Made by a program: the position numbers and the translations under genes. Below the pieces are notes generated by a model, which was not told where the DNA came from, searched no databases, and worked only from the letters and a program-made list of their open reading frames with translations. DNA of 64,000 nt from Pseudomonadota bacterium (lineage in GTDB: Bacteria > Pseudomonadota > Alphaproteobacteria > Rhizobiales > Beijerinckiaceae). Positions 1-9,455 of the stretch are shown here, in pieces (the first letter of the stretch is position 1; each line of letters begins with the position of its first letter). The stretch spans positions 41,771 through 105,770 of the forward strand of contig JAEWKH010000056.1 in assembly GCA_023386155.1 (NCBI GenBank), given 5' to 3'.

Positions 1-1290
1 GCGAAGCCCGGCGGAACCTGCCTCAATGTCGGCTGCATTCCGTCCAAGGCGCTCATTCACGCGGCGGAGGAATACGAGAAGATCGCGCACTTGGCGAACG
101 GACGTAACGCCCTCGGGATCAGGACGACGAAGCCCGAGCTCGACCTCTCCCAGACCATCGCCTGGAAGGACGGCATCGTCGGGCGCCTCAACAGCGGCGT
201 GTCCGGGCTGCTCAAGAAAGCGAAGGTCAAGATCGTCCAGGGCCGGGCACGCTTTCGCGACGGCAGGACGGTCGAGGTGGAAACGGAAATGGGGCGCCAG
301 GTCATCCGGGCCGAGAATATCGTGATCGCAACCGGATCCGCTCCCGTCGAGTTGCCGGGCCTGCCGTTCGGCGGACCCGTGATCTCTTCCACCGAGGCGC
401 TGTCGCTCACCGATGTTCCGGAGCGCCTCGTCGTGGTCGGCGGCGGCTATATCGGCCTGGAGCTCGGCACGGCTTTCGCGAAGATGGGAGCGAAGGTGAG
501 CGTCGTCGAGGCCCAATCCCGCATCCTGCCGCAATACGATGCGGAACTGACACGCCCTGTCGCCAAGAGGCTGCAGGTTCTCGGAATCGAGGTGATGACC
601 GGCGCCAAAGCGAGAGGCTTGGCGAAGGCCGGCGGTGCGCTGCTGGTCGAAGCGGCGGATGGGGCGGAGGTCTCGCTCGCAGCCGACAAGATCCTCGTCA
701 CGGTCGGACGGAGGCCGATGACGCAGGGCTGGGGGCTGGACGAACTCGTCCTCGACATGGACGGACCTTTCATCCGCATCGACGAGCGATGCCGAACCTC
801 CATGCGCGGGATCTATGCCATCGGAGATGTGACCGGCGAGCCCATGCTGGCTCACCGCGCCATGGCGCAGGGTGAGATGGTGGCCGAGATCGTCGCGGGC
901 CACAAACGCGTCTGGGACAAGCGCAGCATCCCGGCGATCTGCTTCACGGATCCCGAGATCGTCACCGTGGGATTGTCTCCCGAGGAGGCGCGTCGAGCAG
1001 ATATGGACATCAAGATCGGTCAGTTTCCGTTCTCGGCCAACGGCCGGGCGATGACCAGAATTGGCGAGGATGGCTTCGTGCGCGTCGTCGCCCGTGCGGA
1101 TAATCATCTGGTGCTTGGCATTCAAGCGGTCGGCCAGGGTGTTTCCGAAATGGCAGCGGCCTTTGGACTCGCGATGGAAATGGGCGCACGCCTGGAGGAT
1201 ATTGGCGGGACGATCCACGCTCACCCGACGCAAGGCGAGGCTTTCCAGGAAGCGGCGCTCAAGGCCTTGGGGCAGGAGCTACATATTTGA
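1..1290 (+). CDS. lpdA: Dihydrolipoyl dehydrogenase, 5'-truncated by the window edge
   Basis: This is the E3 flavoprotein of 2-oxoacid dehydrogenase complexes, which reoxidises dihydrolipoamide with NAD+. The reading frame is open from base 1, so the N-terminal FAD-binding start lies outside the window; 429 residues of a roughly 470-residue protein are present. The redox-active disulfide motif GGTCLNVGCIPSK is at visible residues 4-16 (Cys7 and Cys12). A GGGYIGLELG NAD-binding fold is near residue 147. The C-terminal dimerisation domain ends with the catalytic HPTQGE motif near residue 408. An internal ATG at 91 would remove the disulfide and is not the true start. The complex it serves cannot be told from this end. 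Confidence 0.93.
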   Translation, partial: AKPGGTCLNVGCIPSKALIHAAEEYEKIAHLANGRNALGIRTTKPELDLSQTIAWKDGIVGRLNSGVSGLLKKAKVKIVQGRARFRDGRTVEVETEMGRQVIRAENIVIATGSAPVELPGLPFGGPVISSTEALSLTDVPERLVVVGGGYIGLELGTAFAKMGAKVSVVEAQSRILPQYDAELTRPVAKRLQVLGIEVMTGAKARGLAKAGGALLVEAADGAEVSLAADKILVTVGRRPMTQGWGLDELVLDMDGPFIRIDERCRTSMRGIYAIGDVTGEPMLAHRAMAQGEMVAEIVAGHKRVWDKRSIPAICFTDPEIVTVGLSPEEARRADMDIKIGQFPFSANGRAMTRIGEDGFVRVVARADNHLVLGIQAVGQGVSEMAAAFGLAMEMGARLEDIGGTIHAHPTQGEAFQEAALKALGQELHI

Positions 1291-1313
1291 CACCGTGCCA
1301 TGTCGCTGTCTTA

Positions 1314-1391
1314 GCGCATCGTGCGGAAAAGTGGGTCCGGTTTCTCGCACTCAACGATGCGCTCTCTATAGGCGGAGCATCGGATGCTCTA
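1314..1391. repeat. Intergenic palindromic repeat, copy A
   Basis: Outer arms GCGCATCGT (1314-1322) and ACGATGCGC (1354-1362) enclose an AAAAGTGGGTCCGG core. A tail with a second small inverted repeat, GAGCATC-G-GATGCTC (1376-1390), follows. Related copies lie at 45410-45493 and 57392-57461. It sits between convergent genes and could also act as a terminator. Confidence 0.75.
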
Positions 1392-2435
1392 GGGAGAGAT
1401 AACAACGCTGTAGGCTTCCAGATCGCCCTTGCCCTTGATTGGGATCGGGCCAAGCGGAGCGGCCTTGATGCGGGTTTTCACGGCCTCCCACACGGCCGCG
1501 CTGACATTGATGCTGCTGCTCGTGCCATAGGCTGCCAGGCGCGCGGCGACATTCACGGTATCGCCCCAGATATCGAAGCTGAACTTCTGCCGGCCGACGA
1601 CGCCAGCCACCACAGGACCGACATGAATTCCCACCCGCACATCCCACGGAATCGGCAACTGTCGGGCTGAGGCGATAGTCGAGGCGGCACATTCAATGCT
1701 GGCCATCACCGGGTCGGCATTCGGCAGGAGAAGGCCGGCGGTGGCGAGAAGTCCGTCACCGATCGTCTTGATCTTCTCAAGCCCATGTTCCGTCGCGTTG
1801 TCCTCAAAGGCCGTGGCAAAGACGTGAAGGTTGGCGACGATCTCCTCAGGCGCGAGAAGATCGCAATAGGCCGTGAACCCGACCACGTCCGCAAAGAGCA
1901 CGACGACATTCTCATACCGACGGGGTGTGACGCTCTGATAGCGTTCGAGCTCATCCACCGCCTGAGCTGGGAGAAGGGCATGAAGAAGCGCCTCGGCCCG
2001 GGCGCGTTGTCGCTTGATCTCCTCAATATAGCTCTTTTCCTGGTCGTGCAGCCGCTTCTTTTCCAGGCAAGCACCGACCCTGGCCCGCAGCAAGGCCGGA
2101 TTGAACGGCTTTGGCAGGTAATCTTCCGCGCCAAGCTCGATGCAACGGACGACGCTCTCGAACTCGGAAAGCGCCGAGATCATCAGGACCGGGATATCGC
2201 GCGTTGCCGGATCGGATTTCAGGCATTTCAGAACCTCGTATCCATTCATCTCTGGCATCATGATGTCGAGGAGGATGAGATCGAACCGTTCTTGGGCGAT
2301 CTTGTCCAGCGCTTCACGACCATTCTCGGCAGTGGCCACATCCGTCCAGCCCTCCCGCTGCAAGCGCCGCGTCAAGGTATATCGGTTGTCTTCGTTGTCA
2401 TCCACGACGAGGATGCGAGCTCCGGCATAGATCAT
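1389..2435 (-). CDS. Response regulator with C-terminal class III adenylate cyclase domain
   Basis: This 348-residue cytoplasmic protein should convert a phosphorelay input into cyclic nucleotide. A receiver domain (residues 5-125, phosphoacceptor Asp57 in LILLDIMMP) is followed by a helical linker (130-165) and a nucleotidyl cyclase domain (175-345). Metal-binding Asp183 (FADVVGFT) and Asp227 are present. Lys223 and Asp288 are the pair typical of ATP rather than GTP specificity, and Asn295/Arg299 fit the transition-state residues. The ATG at 2435 overlaps the upstream stop as ATGA, so translation is probably coupled; longer starts (2453, 2519) would run further into the upstream gene. It is the last gene of the sensor operon. 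Adenylate cyclase activity is predicted from residues only. Confidence 0.9.
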   Translation of the reverse strand: MIYAGARILVVDDNEDNRYTLTRRLQREGWTDVATAENGREALDKIAQERFDLILLDIMMPEMNGYEVLKCLKSDPATRDIPVLMISALSEFESVVRCIELGAEDYLPKPFNPALLRARVGACLEKKRLHDQEKSYIEEIKRQRARAEALLHALLPAQAVDELERYQSVTPRRYENVVVLFADVVGFTAYCDLLAPEEIVANLHVFATAFEDNATEHGLEKIKTIGDGLLATAGLLLPNADPVMASIECAASTIASARQLPIPWDVRVGIHVGPVVAGVVGRQKFSFDIWGDTVNVAARLAAYGTSSSINVSAAVWEAVKTRIKAAPLGPIPIKGKGDLEAYSVVISP

Positions 2436-2809
2436 GGCGGAATCCGATTCCATAGAAGGCTGCCGATCTTCGCCAGAAGCCTCTCGAAATCGATTGGCTT
2501 GGCATCGTATTCGTCGCAACCCGCCGCCAGGGCGCGCTCGCGGTCGCCAGGCATCGTGTGCGCGGAAAGGGCGATGATCGGGACTTTGCTGGTGTCAGGG
2601 GCTTCCTTCAGCAGGCGAGTCGCACTCCAGCCATCCATGGATGGCAGGCCAAGATCCATCAGGATGAGATCAGGCGCCTTCTCCCGTGCCATCTCGATCC
2701 CCTGCTCGCCATCGGAGGCGACGATGACCTCGAAGCCATGCCGCTTCAGACGCTGAGACAGCATGTACACATTGTCCTCATTGTCCTCGACATACAGAAT
2801 CCGGATCAT
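2432..2809 (-). CDS. Single-domain CheY-like response regulator
   Basis: This is a 125-residue stand-alone receiver domain. The acidic pocket YVEDNEDN is at residues 6-13, the phosphoacceptor is Asp52 in LILMDLGLP, and the conserved Thr/Ser-Lys end (ALSAHT, then DAKPIDF) is present. There is no output domain, so it is likely a phosphate shuttle or sink between the hybrid kinase and the downstream receiver-cyclase, like the DivK family. The start at 2809 makes an ATGA overlap with the kinase stop codon; the longer start at 2848 would extend into the kinase gene. The partner assignment is inferred from operon position. Confidence 0.9.
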   Translation of the reverse strand: MIRILYVEDNEDNVYMLSQRLKRHGFEVIVASDGEQGIEMAREKAPDLILMDLGLPSMDGWSATRLLKEAPDTSKVPIIALSAHTMPGDRERALAAGCDEYDAKPIDFERLLAKIGSLLWNRIPP

Positions 2810-5800
2810 GTTCGCTCCCGATGGTGGACGCGCCCAAGTCTCAGGCAATCGACAATCACCTCCCGCAAAGTGGAAAGAACCTCGTCTTTCCCGCCGGGCC
2901 GCTTGCGCAGGATTCTCCCAATGCCGCCATTGAGGCGCCGGAGGTCCTCGCTGCTGAGGTCCGCCGCCGTCAGAACGATCAAGGGTAGATGACGGGTCTT
3001 CTCATCCCGGCGAATCTCGTCGACGAACTCGAAACCATCGAGCTCCGGCATCATCAGGTCCAGAAGGATGATGTCGGGATTGATGAGGGGCAGCCGTCCA
3101 AGTGCAACCCGTCCGTTCTCCGCTTCGGCAACCTCCCATCCATTCTCTCGAAGGATGCGGGTCAGCCATCCACGGGTATGGGCGTCATCCTCGACGACCA
3201 GAACGCGCGGGCTCGCATGCTCTGGACGGCAGGACGCCAGCGCCTTCAGGAGACATTCCCGGTTAACCGGCTTCGTCAGGTAGGCTGCGGCTCCAAGGGC
3301 ATAGCCGCGATTCTCCTCATCGAGGATTGTCACCATGATGACGGGAATGTCTCTCAGCTCGGCATCCCGCTTCAATTCCTGCAGAGTGCCCCAGCCATCG
3401 AGATCGGACATCAGGACATCGAGCGTGATGACGGAGGGCTGGTAGTCACGGGCCATCTGAATGCCCTGGCGGCCGCTGCTCGCTGTCATGACCTCGAAGC
3501 CTTCGCGTGCAAGGATCTGCCGCAGGATATCCCGTGACGTATCCTCGTCATCGATAACCAAGGCACGCTGTCCTCGACCAGCAGGTTGCGAATGGATCGG
3601 CGAGAGCTTCATCCCGGAATGGATGCCGCGCCTGTCAGGCGTCCCTCGACCGGCAGGAAGCGTGACAGTGAAAGTGCTCCCTTTCCCGACTGAACTGCGA
3701 ACCTCGATGTCCCCGCCCATGATGCGACAGAGACGGCGGCTGATAGCGAGACCAAGTCCGGTTCCTCCATACTTTCGCGTCGTCGAGCTGTCGGCCTGAG
3801 TGAATTCCTGAAAGAGCTTGGCGCATTGTTCATCTGTCAGGCCGATTCCTGTGTCCTGTACGGAAATCGACACCTGATCCCCGGCGGGGCCGGTTACCCG
3901 GTTGGCCCGGAGAGTGATGGTGCCGCTTTTGGTGAACTTGCAGGCATTGCTCAGAAGATTGAGCACCACTTGGCGAATTCGGACGGGATCTGCATGAATG
4001 CGGCCCAGATTTCGAGAGAACTCGATATCGAGGCTGTTTCCGTTCTTCGCCGCAAGGGGTTCCGCCGTTCTGAAGACGTCCTCCAGCAGGCATTCGAGAT
4101 CGATCTCCTCGGAATGGAGTTCGAGTTTCCCGGATTCGATCTTGGCGAGATCGAGAATCTCATTAATGAGTGCCAGGAGGTGAGAACCGGCATGATGGAT
4201 GCGTTCCAGAGGCTCGATCAATGGTCCGTCGCCCGTCTCCTGGGCATCCTCCTTCAGCATCTCGGTGATCCCGATGATGGCATTCAGGGGCGTCCTCAGT
4301 TCATGGCTCATATTAGTGAGGAACTGGCTCTTTGCCCTGGTGGCAGCCATGGCCTGGTCTCGGGCAAGCTCAAGCTGTGCCGCGTGACGCTTGATCTGGG
4401 TAACGTCCGTGTAGACGGCAACGGTTCCGCCCCCGGCGATCCTACGTTCGCTCACCTGAATCCAACGATCCCCATTACGGTGTTGGGTTTCGGATGCAAC
4501 AGGATTCCTGTGGCGGGCCATTCTCTCGGCCACCCAAGCGTCGATCCGACCCTCTGCTTCCTGAATGAGACCCAGTTCCGCAGCGCGCCGGATCACGGTC
4601 TCGAACGGAGTGCCTGGCGTCATCGGCACATTCGTTGCGGGATAGAGCAGTTCCTCATAGCGGCTGTTACACAATACGAGACGATCGTCGGCATCATAGA
4701 GTGCAAAACCCTCGTTGATGCTCTCGATGGCGTCGATCAGGCGTTGCCGGGCTCCGGCTACCTCGCGCAGGTTCTTTTCCTCGACCTCGATCGCTGTGTC
4801 ACGGAAGACGGATAGAGCCCTCGCCATCTGTCCGATCTCATCGCCTCTGTCGACCGGGATAGGAGCACGCAAGTTTCCGCCGGCGATCGCCAGCATGGAG
4901 TCGCTCAGGTTGCGAAGGCGTGCGACCAGATTGCGGTCGACATAGAGCCAGACGATGAGAAGCGAGCTGAGGAGGCTCAAGGCGACGACACCGCGGAGCA
5001 CATTGTTGCCGACACGCTGCGCCATCAACGCTTCCTTGCTCGCCGTCTGAATATCCAGCCGGGCCGTATCGACGAGCCCGTCGACGGCCTTCGTAAGCTG
5101 CGACGAGAGCCCTGCATTCTCCTGCAGGAGGCGCTCAGCATCTTCTACCAGCCCGAGCTCCGTCCTCCGGGTAGATAGCAGGCTGTCAGCACCCTCGACC
5201 AATTTGGCGAAGTCAGAGATGCGCTGATCGAAACGGGAGCGTAGACGAGAATCGGCCAGGTCGGCCGAGATTTGCCGCAGGGCTGAGAGAGAGCGGTTCA
5301 ATGGAAAACTCAGGACGGCGATATCCGCGATATTCTCGGCCAGGGAGGCTTTGAGCAAGCCATCGCCAAGCGCCGCGAATTCCAGTTGGGCCTTTTGCAT
5401 CAGCAGGTCTTCGGCAATCTCCTGGATGATCACGGCTGGCGGTTGGGGCGAGCCTTGAGTTGGCTGCTCGCGACGTGAGGCAGCAAACTTCGAGTCGAGA
5501 ACCACGAGGGCTGGAGCGACAAGGCGTTGTGCTGCCACGGTGGCATTTGAAAGGCGCCGCAGGAGAGCATCCTTGTGAGCCGAAACGGCAAGGCGGCCAG
5601 CGACAAGTCCGGCGAGTGCCGTGAGATTGCGACGAAGTCTTTCGACGGCAGGCTCTATTGCCGTCCCCATTGCGGGATCGACATCGCTCCTGATCTGTGC
5701 AAGCAGCATCTCCAGGCGGTCGACCTCCGCGGTGATCGTCGCCGAGACCTCCTGGTATTGCGCTTGCGATCGGGCGCTCAGCAAGGTAGGCGCGGCCGCG

Positions 5801-5994
5801 ACGATGCGCTCGGCTTGACGGGATAGATCGAGAGCCGTGAGAGCCGAGGGGACACGTTGCTCCGTGATCCGCTCGATGACATAGGCCATCTGGCGGAAGG
5901 CGTAGGTGCCTGCAGCAGCGGCAAGGACCGCGAAGGCGCTGATTCCGAGAAACGCAAGCAGAAGGCGCCAGCGGACGCTCAGTCGGACAGGCAT
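2806..5994 (-). CDS. Hybrid sensor histidine kinase (periplasmic sensor, HAMP, PAS, HisKA, HATPase, two receivers)
   Basis: This is a 1062-residue inner-membrane kinase. A first membrane helix (residues 9-28), a helical periplasmic region of about 300 residues and a second helix (about 333-352) are followed by HAMP (352-405) and PAS (415-540). The HisKA domain has the phosphorylated His564 in MSHELRTPLN. The HATPase carries GTGLGLAISRR. Two receivers follow, with Asp859 (VITLDVLMSD) and Asp979 (IILLDLMMPE). The long helical periplasmic domain, encoded beside a type I periplasmic binding protein, recalls TorS with TorT, although TorS itself ends in an Hpt domain not seen here. It is followed by two receiver genes with ATGA coupling. 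The ligand is unknown. Confidence 0.93.
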   Translation of the reverse strand: MPVRLSVRWRLLLAFLGISAFAVLAAAAGTYAFRQMAYVIERITEQRVPSALTALDLSRQAERIVAAAPTLLSARSQAQYQEVSATITAEVDRLEMLLAQIRSDVDPAMGTAIEPAVERLRRNLTALAGLVAGRLAVSAHKDALLRRLSNATVAAQRLVAPALVVLDSKFAASRREQPTQGSPQPPAVIIQEIAEDLLMQKAQLEFAALGDGLLKASLAENIADIAVLSFPLNRSLSALRQISADLADSRLRSRFDQRISDFAKLVEGADSLLSTRRTELGLVEDAERLLQENAGLSSQLTKAVDGLVDTARLDIQTASKEALMAQRVGNNVLRGVVALSLLSSLLIVWLYVDRNLVARLRNLSDSMLAIAGGNLRAPIPVDRGDEIGQMARALSVFRDTAIEVEEKNLREVAGARQRLIDAIESINEGFALYDADDRLVLCNSRYEELLYPATNVPMTPGTPFETVIRRAAELGLIQEAEGRIDAWVAERMARHRNPVASETQHRNGDRWIQVSERRIAGGGTVAVYTDVTQIKRHAAQLELARDQAMAATRAKSQFLTNMSHELRTPLNAIIGITEMLKEDAQETGDGPLIEPLERIHHAGSHLLALINEILDLAKIESGKLELHSEEIDLECLLEDVFRTAEPLAAKNGNSLDIEFSRNLGRIHADPVRIRQVVLNLLSNACKFTKSGTITLRANRVTGPAGDQVSISVQDTGIGLTDEQCAKLFQEFTQADSSTTRKYGGTGLGLAISRRLCRIMGGDIEVRSSVGKGSTFTVTLPAGRGTPDRRGIHSGMKLSPIHSQPAGRGQRALVIDDEDTSRDILRQILAREGFEVMTASSGRQGIQMARDYQPSVITLDVLMSDLDGWGTLQELKRDAELRDIPVIMVTILDEENRGYALGAAAYLTKPVNRECLLKALASCRPEHASPRVLVVEDDAHTRGWLTRILRENGWEVAEAENGRVALGRLPLINPDIILLDLMMPELDGFEFVDEIRRDEKTRHLPLIVLTAADLSSEDLRRLNGGIGRILRKRPGGKDEVLSTLREVIVDCLRLGRVHHRERT

Positions 5995-6018
5995 GATGGT
6001 AAGGGCATTGCCCCTCCC

Positions 6019-7116
6019 TCACTCCAGAGGAACATATCGATCGCTCTGCCAGACGAACCATTCGAAGCCGGGCTGCCTTACATCGCCCTTCTCGTCGAAA
6101 CGGATCTGACCGAGGACCGTATCGAACTCGTTGCTGCGCAGAGCGCCGATGACGGATTTGGCTTCCGTCGATCCTGCTGTCGCGACGGCCTGAGCCCAGG
6201 CCTGGATAGCTCCGTAGCTGTAGAGCGTATAACCTTCAGGCTCGAAGCCTTGCTGGCGAAAGCGTTCGACGACAGATGCCGCCGCTGGGCTTCGGCGCGG
6301 GTCGCGAAATGACGTGAAGAGCGTGCCTTTCCCGGCTTCTCCCGTGACCTGCACGAAGGCTTCGCTGGCAATTCCGTCCCCCGACACCAATTGCAGCCGA
6401 TAGCCCTCCTCAAAAGCGCCGCGGATCAGCAATGCGGCTTCTCGGTAATAGCCGCCGAAATAGACGACCTCGACCCTGGCTTCCCGCAGCTTCGCAATCA
6501 GCGAGGAATAGTCGCTCTGGCCGGGGACAAGGTCCTCAAAAAGAGTTTCGGATATGCCGTGCTTGCGGAGTTGCCGCCGGGTTTCCTCGGCGAGGCCCTT
6601 CCCGTAGACGGAGTTGTCGCTGACGATCGCAATCTTGGTGTCCCGCCATCGTGCAGCAAGGAAATCGCCGGCGATGGCGCCCTGCTGATCGTCGCGGCCG
6701 CAAATACGGAAAACGTTGGACCGGCCCTCTTCCGTGAGACGCGGATTGGTCGAAGCGGGCGTCATCTGGATGATGCCTGCTCTCGCATAGACCGCGGATG
6801 CCGGAATCGACGCGCCTGAGCACTGGTGACCAACAATGAACGACACCTTGGCCGCAACAAGCCGCTGCGCGGCAGCAATCGCCTGACCGCTGTCGCACGC
6901 ATCATCGATGGAAATGAGCCGTACTTGCTGGCCGAGGATCCCGCCGGCGGCATTCAAATCCGCGATGGCCAATTCGACACCCTGCTGCTGCTGCTCGCCT
7001 TGGTAGGCATTCGGTCCTGTCAGAGCTCCTGCCATTCCGATCAGGATCTCGGCATTGGCTGCAGCCGCGCTCATGGCCCAAGCGACGACGGAGAGACACC
7101 GCAGTAGCTGTATCAT
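6019..7116 (-). CDS. Periplasmic ABC-type substrate-binding protein (LivK-like), probable ligand sensor
   Basis: This is a 365-residue type I periplasmic binding protein of the Leu/Ile/Val family. The signal peptide (residues 1-22) ends in ANA before EILIGMAG. Family motifs include GPNAYQGEQQQQGVELA and LRLISIDD-like hinge residues, followed by a second lobe ending in the QSDRYVPLE tail. The start at 7116 is chosen because GGGAGG lies 6 bases upstream; 7146 has no such site. No permease or ATPase gene is adjacent. The gene leads directly into a hybrid kinase with a 24-base gap, so it probably presents a small ligand to that kinase. The ligand cannot be named from sequence. Confidence 0.88.
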   Translation of the reverse strand: MIQLLRCLSVVAWAMSAAAANAEILIGMAGALTGPNAYQGEQQQQGVELAIADLNAAGGILGQQVRLISIDDACDSGQAIAAAQRLVAAKVSFIVGHQCSGASIPASAVYARAGIIQMTPASTNPRLTEEGRSNVFRICGRDDQQGAIAGDFLAARWRDTKIAIVSDNSVYGKGLAEETRRQLRKHGISETLFEDLVPGQSDYSSLIAKLREARVEVVYFGGYYREAALLIRGAFEEGYRLQLVSGDGIASEAFVQVTGEAGKGTLFTSFRDPRRSPAAASVVERFRQQGFEPEGYTLYSYGAIQAWAQAVATAGSTEAKSVIGALRSNEFDTVLGQIRFDEKGDVRQPGFEWFVWQSDRYVPLE

Positions 7117-7451
7117 AGTGAGCCTCCCGAGATCCGGGTGCATCAAGGAGTGCCTGCCGCTGATCCAGAAGGTTAATCGTTACAACAGATCATCTTTGGT
7201 TTCTAAGCATCGTATGCGTGCCGAAGGCCTTGCCATGACCCACGAAACCTTCCGCCGACAGCAATAGGCTAAGCTCCAGATCGCATACTAAACGATCTGA
7301 TCAGGAGGGTCGATGCCGTTAATCCATACTTTCAAGGAAAGCAGGAACTGCGCCTGCCATGTGACGGGTACGCTGGGATGCACGGGCCCTTCAGGTTTCA
7401 GCCCGCGTTGCTCATTTCGGATGGTGAGCCCGATTGAGTGTCCGATCGCCT
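7117..7451. other. Intergenic region upstream of the sensor operon
   Basis: These 335 bases separate the start of the sensor operon from the stop of the protease gene, both on the minus strand. The region must hold the sensor-operon promoter. I see the Shine-Dalgarno site at about 7123-7128 but no convincing promoter boxes, terminator or small gene. Confidence 0.5.
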
Positions 7452-9455
7452 TCATGGGAGTTCCGTCCCCCGCTCGGGTGCAGAATGAGCAATGGGTGTT
7501 TCTTCCAGAGGGAGCGAGCAGAGGTGCGCAGCTTGGAGGAGCCCATAGCCGTAAGTCTTGTCTCGGCCCGGCGGTCCAAGATCGAGAGTGCTGCTTTCGA
7601 GGATCGCCTGAAGGTCCGTCGAATGAAAAGTGTTACTGGTCGCGCTCAGGATGGCTGCCGCGGCCGATATGAAAGGTGCGGCGTAGGATGTGCCGCTTTT
7701 GGCGGAGGCGCCGCCGTCGGCCGAGGCGACCCACAAGTCCACTCCAGGAGCGGCTAGGTCTATATACTCGCCCTGCGTTGCCCGAGAATAGATTGTGAGT
7801 TTCTTGTCCACGGCGGTGACGGCGATTACCCCGGGATAAGCGGCTGGATAGGACGGCTCTGCGCCTGCACCATTATTGCCAGCGGCTGCAACGATGATCA
7901 TGCCCTTCTCCTGGGCCGCAGCAATCGCTCTTTTCAGGACTTCATTGTCCGAGCCGGACAGGCTCATGTTGACGACATGTACGCCGTGTTCCGCCAAGGC
8001 CTCCAACGCGCGAACGAGCGTTAGCACGTCCGTTCGGTCTGCAGTCCCGCCATCTCGATAAAAAGCGTCCACGGCCAGCAGCCTCGCTCCAGGCAGGAGC
8101 CCGGGGGTGCTGCTGCCGCTTCGGCCGACAAGGATTGCCGCGACAGCCGTGCCGTGATCGCGCAGAGAAGGGCTTCCGCGGAGATCGAGGTCATCCAGGA
8201 CTTCTATCGCTTGCCCTTTCAGCGCTTCATGATCGCGATTAATCCCCGTATCGATCAATCCGATAGTCGGAGCAGGGCCACATTGTTCCGACGCGGGCAT
8301 GTTCCAGCCGATCAGGGAAATAGCCTCGCAGCTTGGGCCGACGCAGGATGAACCTTCATCCGTGTAGTAGTAATGATCGAAATCCGTTGCGGCCCCCGCG
8401 TCGACCACGCGAACCCTGCGTTGCGCCTCGCCAAGAGACATTCCGCGTGGCGGAATGAGCCTGACGACACTCACGAGAGTCCCCTTCGTCTGCACTTCCG
8501 TCCGGAAACCCTGGGCGTTTAGCCGAGCCAACCCGGTTGGCGTGAGACCAGCCGCAACAATCGAATTCCTGGCGCGGATGGGTTTGGGAAGCGATCGATC
8601 TACTGTTGCTGCAGGGACCCCAGGGCGGGCGTTCGGCGTTCTGTGCGCTGCAACTGCCTTTTCGTTCTTTCTCCCGACCGCCTTGCCGCTTCCTGCTTGA
8701 TGCTTCCCTTGCTGATCCGTGCGGGAGATCTGCCTTGATTCAGTGATGCCAGAATTGGATTTCGTCTTCGCAACGCTCTTGCGGTTTCTTGCCTTGTCGG
8801 CAGCTCTTTCAGGGGAGCTCGCGAGGGGACGAAGGCCATTGGAGATGGCTCCGAAAAGAGCCGACAATCCTCCAGCTATCGCGGATGCAGGTGGGTTTGC
8901 CCCGAGTGTGCTTCCTGCTCTCGGGCCCGTCGTCCTTCCCATGTCGGATGACCTCCCTTGAGCATTCGAATGGTTCTGGCCGGAGGCGCCTTGACCCGAT
9001 GCCCTGCCAGGATTCGCGGAGTTCCCCTGATTTGATGCACGTCCTGACCCGTCGGAAGTACCCCGCCCGGCGTTCGCATTCTCTCCGCTGCGACCATTGC
9101 CGTTGCCGACACCGCCCGATGGGCCGCCCTCTCTACCGTTCCCACTATTCCCTGCATTGCCTGCCGCTCCACCGTTCCCGGGAGCGCCATTGCCGCCTGA
9201 ATTCCCTTTACTTCCATCGTTTCCCTTGTTCCCGGAATTACCGTTATTCCCGGAATTGCCCTTGCCGCCTGAATTCCCGTTGCCATTGCCTCCGCCGTCT
9301 CCTCGCCCGCCGCCATCGTTGCCTTCCTTGGCAATAGCGGGTGCGGCCTCAAGGACCATGCCGCCGCTTTTTGCGATATCGATCTGGATCGTCACCGGGC
9401 AGGTAAGGGCGAAGCACGATACGGCGACCAAAAGACTGCGCTGGCTTGGTTTCAT
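7452..9455 (-). CDS. Exported subtilisin-like (S8) serine peptidase with Gly/Asn-rich segment
   Basis: This is a 667-residue protein. The N-terminal hydrophobic stretch (residues 7-24) looks like a signal peptide. Residues about 46-160 form a low-complexity Gly/Asn/Ser segment built on GN-x-G units, and a basic Ala/Ser/Lys-rich region extends to about 290. The S8 catalytic domain fills the C-terminal half, with Asp402 (GLIDTGIN), His434 (RDHGTAVAA) and Ser590 (SGTSYAAPF) forming a complete triad and the oxyanion Asn in AAAGNNG. The start has AAGGTGAG upstream. The gene stands alone. It is likely active in the periplasm or outside the cell. The substrate, and the role of the Gly/Asn region (linker or matrix association), are unknown. 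Confidence 0.9.
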   Translation of the reverse strand: MKPSQRSLLVAVSCFALTCPVTIQIDIAKSGGMVLEAAPAIAKEGNDGGGRGDGGGNGNGNSGGKGNSGNNGNSGNKGNDGSKGNSGGNGAPGNGGAAGNAGNSGNGREGGPSGGVGNGNGRSGENANAGRGTSDGSGRASNQGNSANPGRASGQGASGQNHSNAQGRSSDMGRTTGPRAGSTLGANPPASAIAGGLSALFGAISNGLRPLASSPERAADKARNRKSVAKTKSNSGITESRQISRTDQQGKHQAGSGKAVGRKNEKAVAAHRTPNARPGVPAATVDRSLPKPIRARNSIVAAGLTPTGLARLNAQGFRTEVQTKGTLVSVVRLIPPRGMSLGEAQRRVRVVDAGAATDFDHYYYTDEGSSCVGPSCEAISLIGWNMPASEQCGPAPTIGLIDTGINRDHEALKGQAIEVLDDLDLRGSPSLRDHGTAVAAILVGRSGSSTPGLLPGARLLAVDAFYRDGGTADRTDVLTLVRALEALAEHGVHVVNMSLSGSDNEVLKRAIAAAQEKGMIIVAAAGNNGAGAEPSYPAAYPGVIAVTAVDKKLTIYSRATQGEYIDLAAPGVDLWVASADGGASAKSGTSYAAPFISAAAAILSATSNTFHSTDLQAILESSTLDLGPPGRDKTYGYGLLQAAHLCSLPLEETPIAHSAPERGTELP

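Noticed and set aside
9100..9330. Short near-repeats that might suggest a CRISPR array
   Set aside because: They encode the GN-rich protein segment in frame, are of codon-scale period and have no spacer structure.
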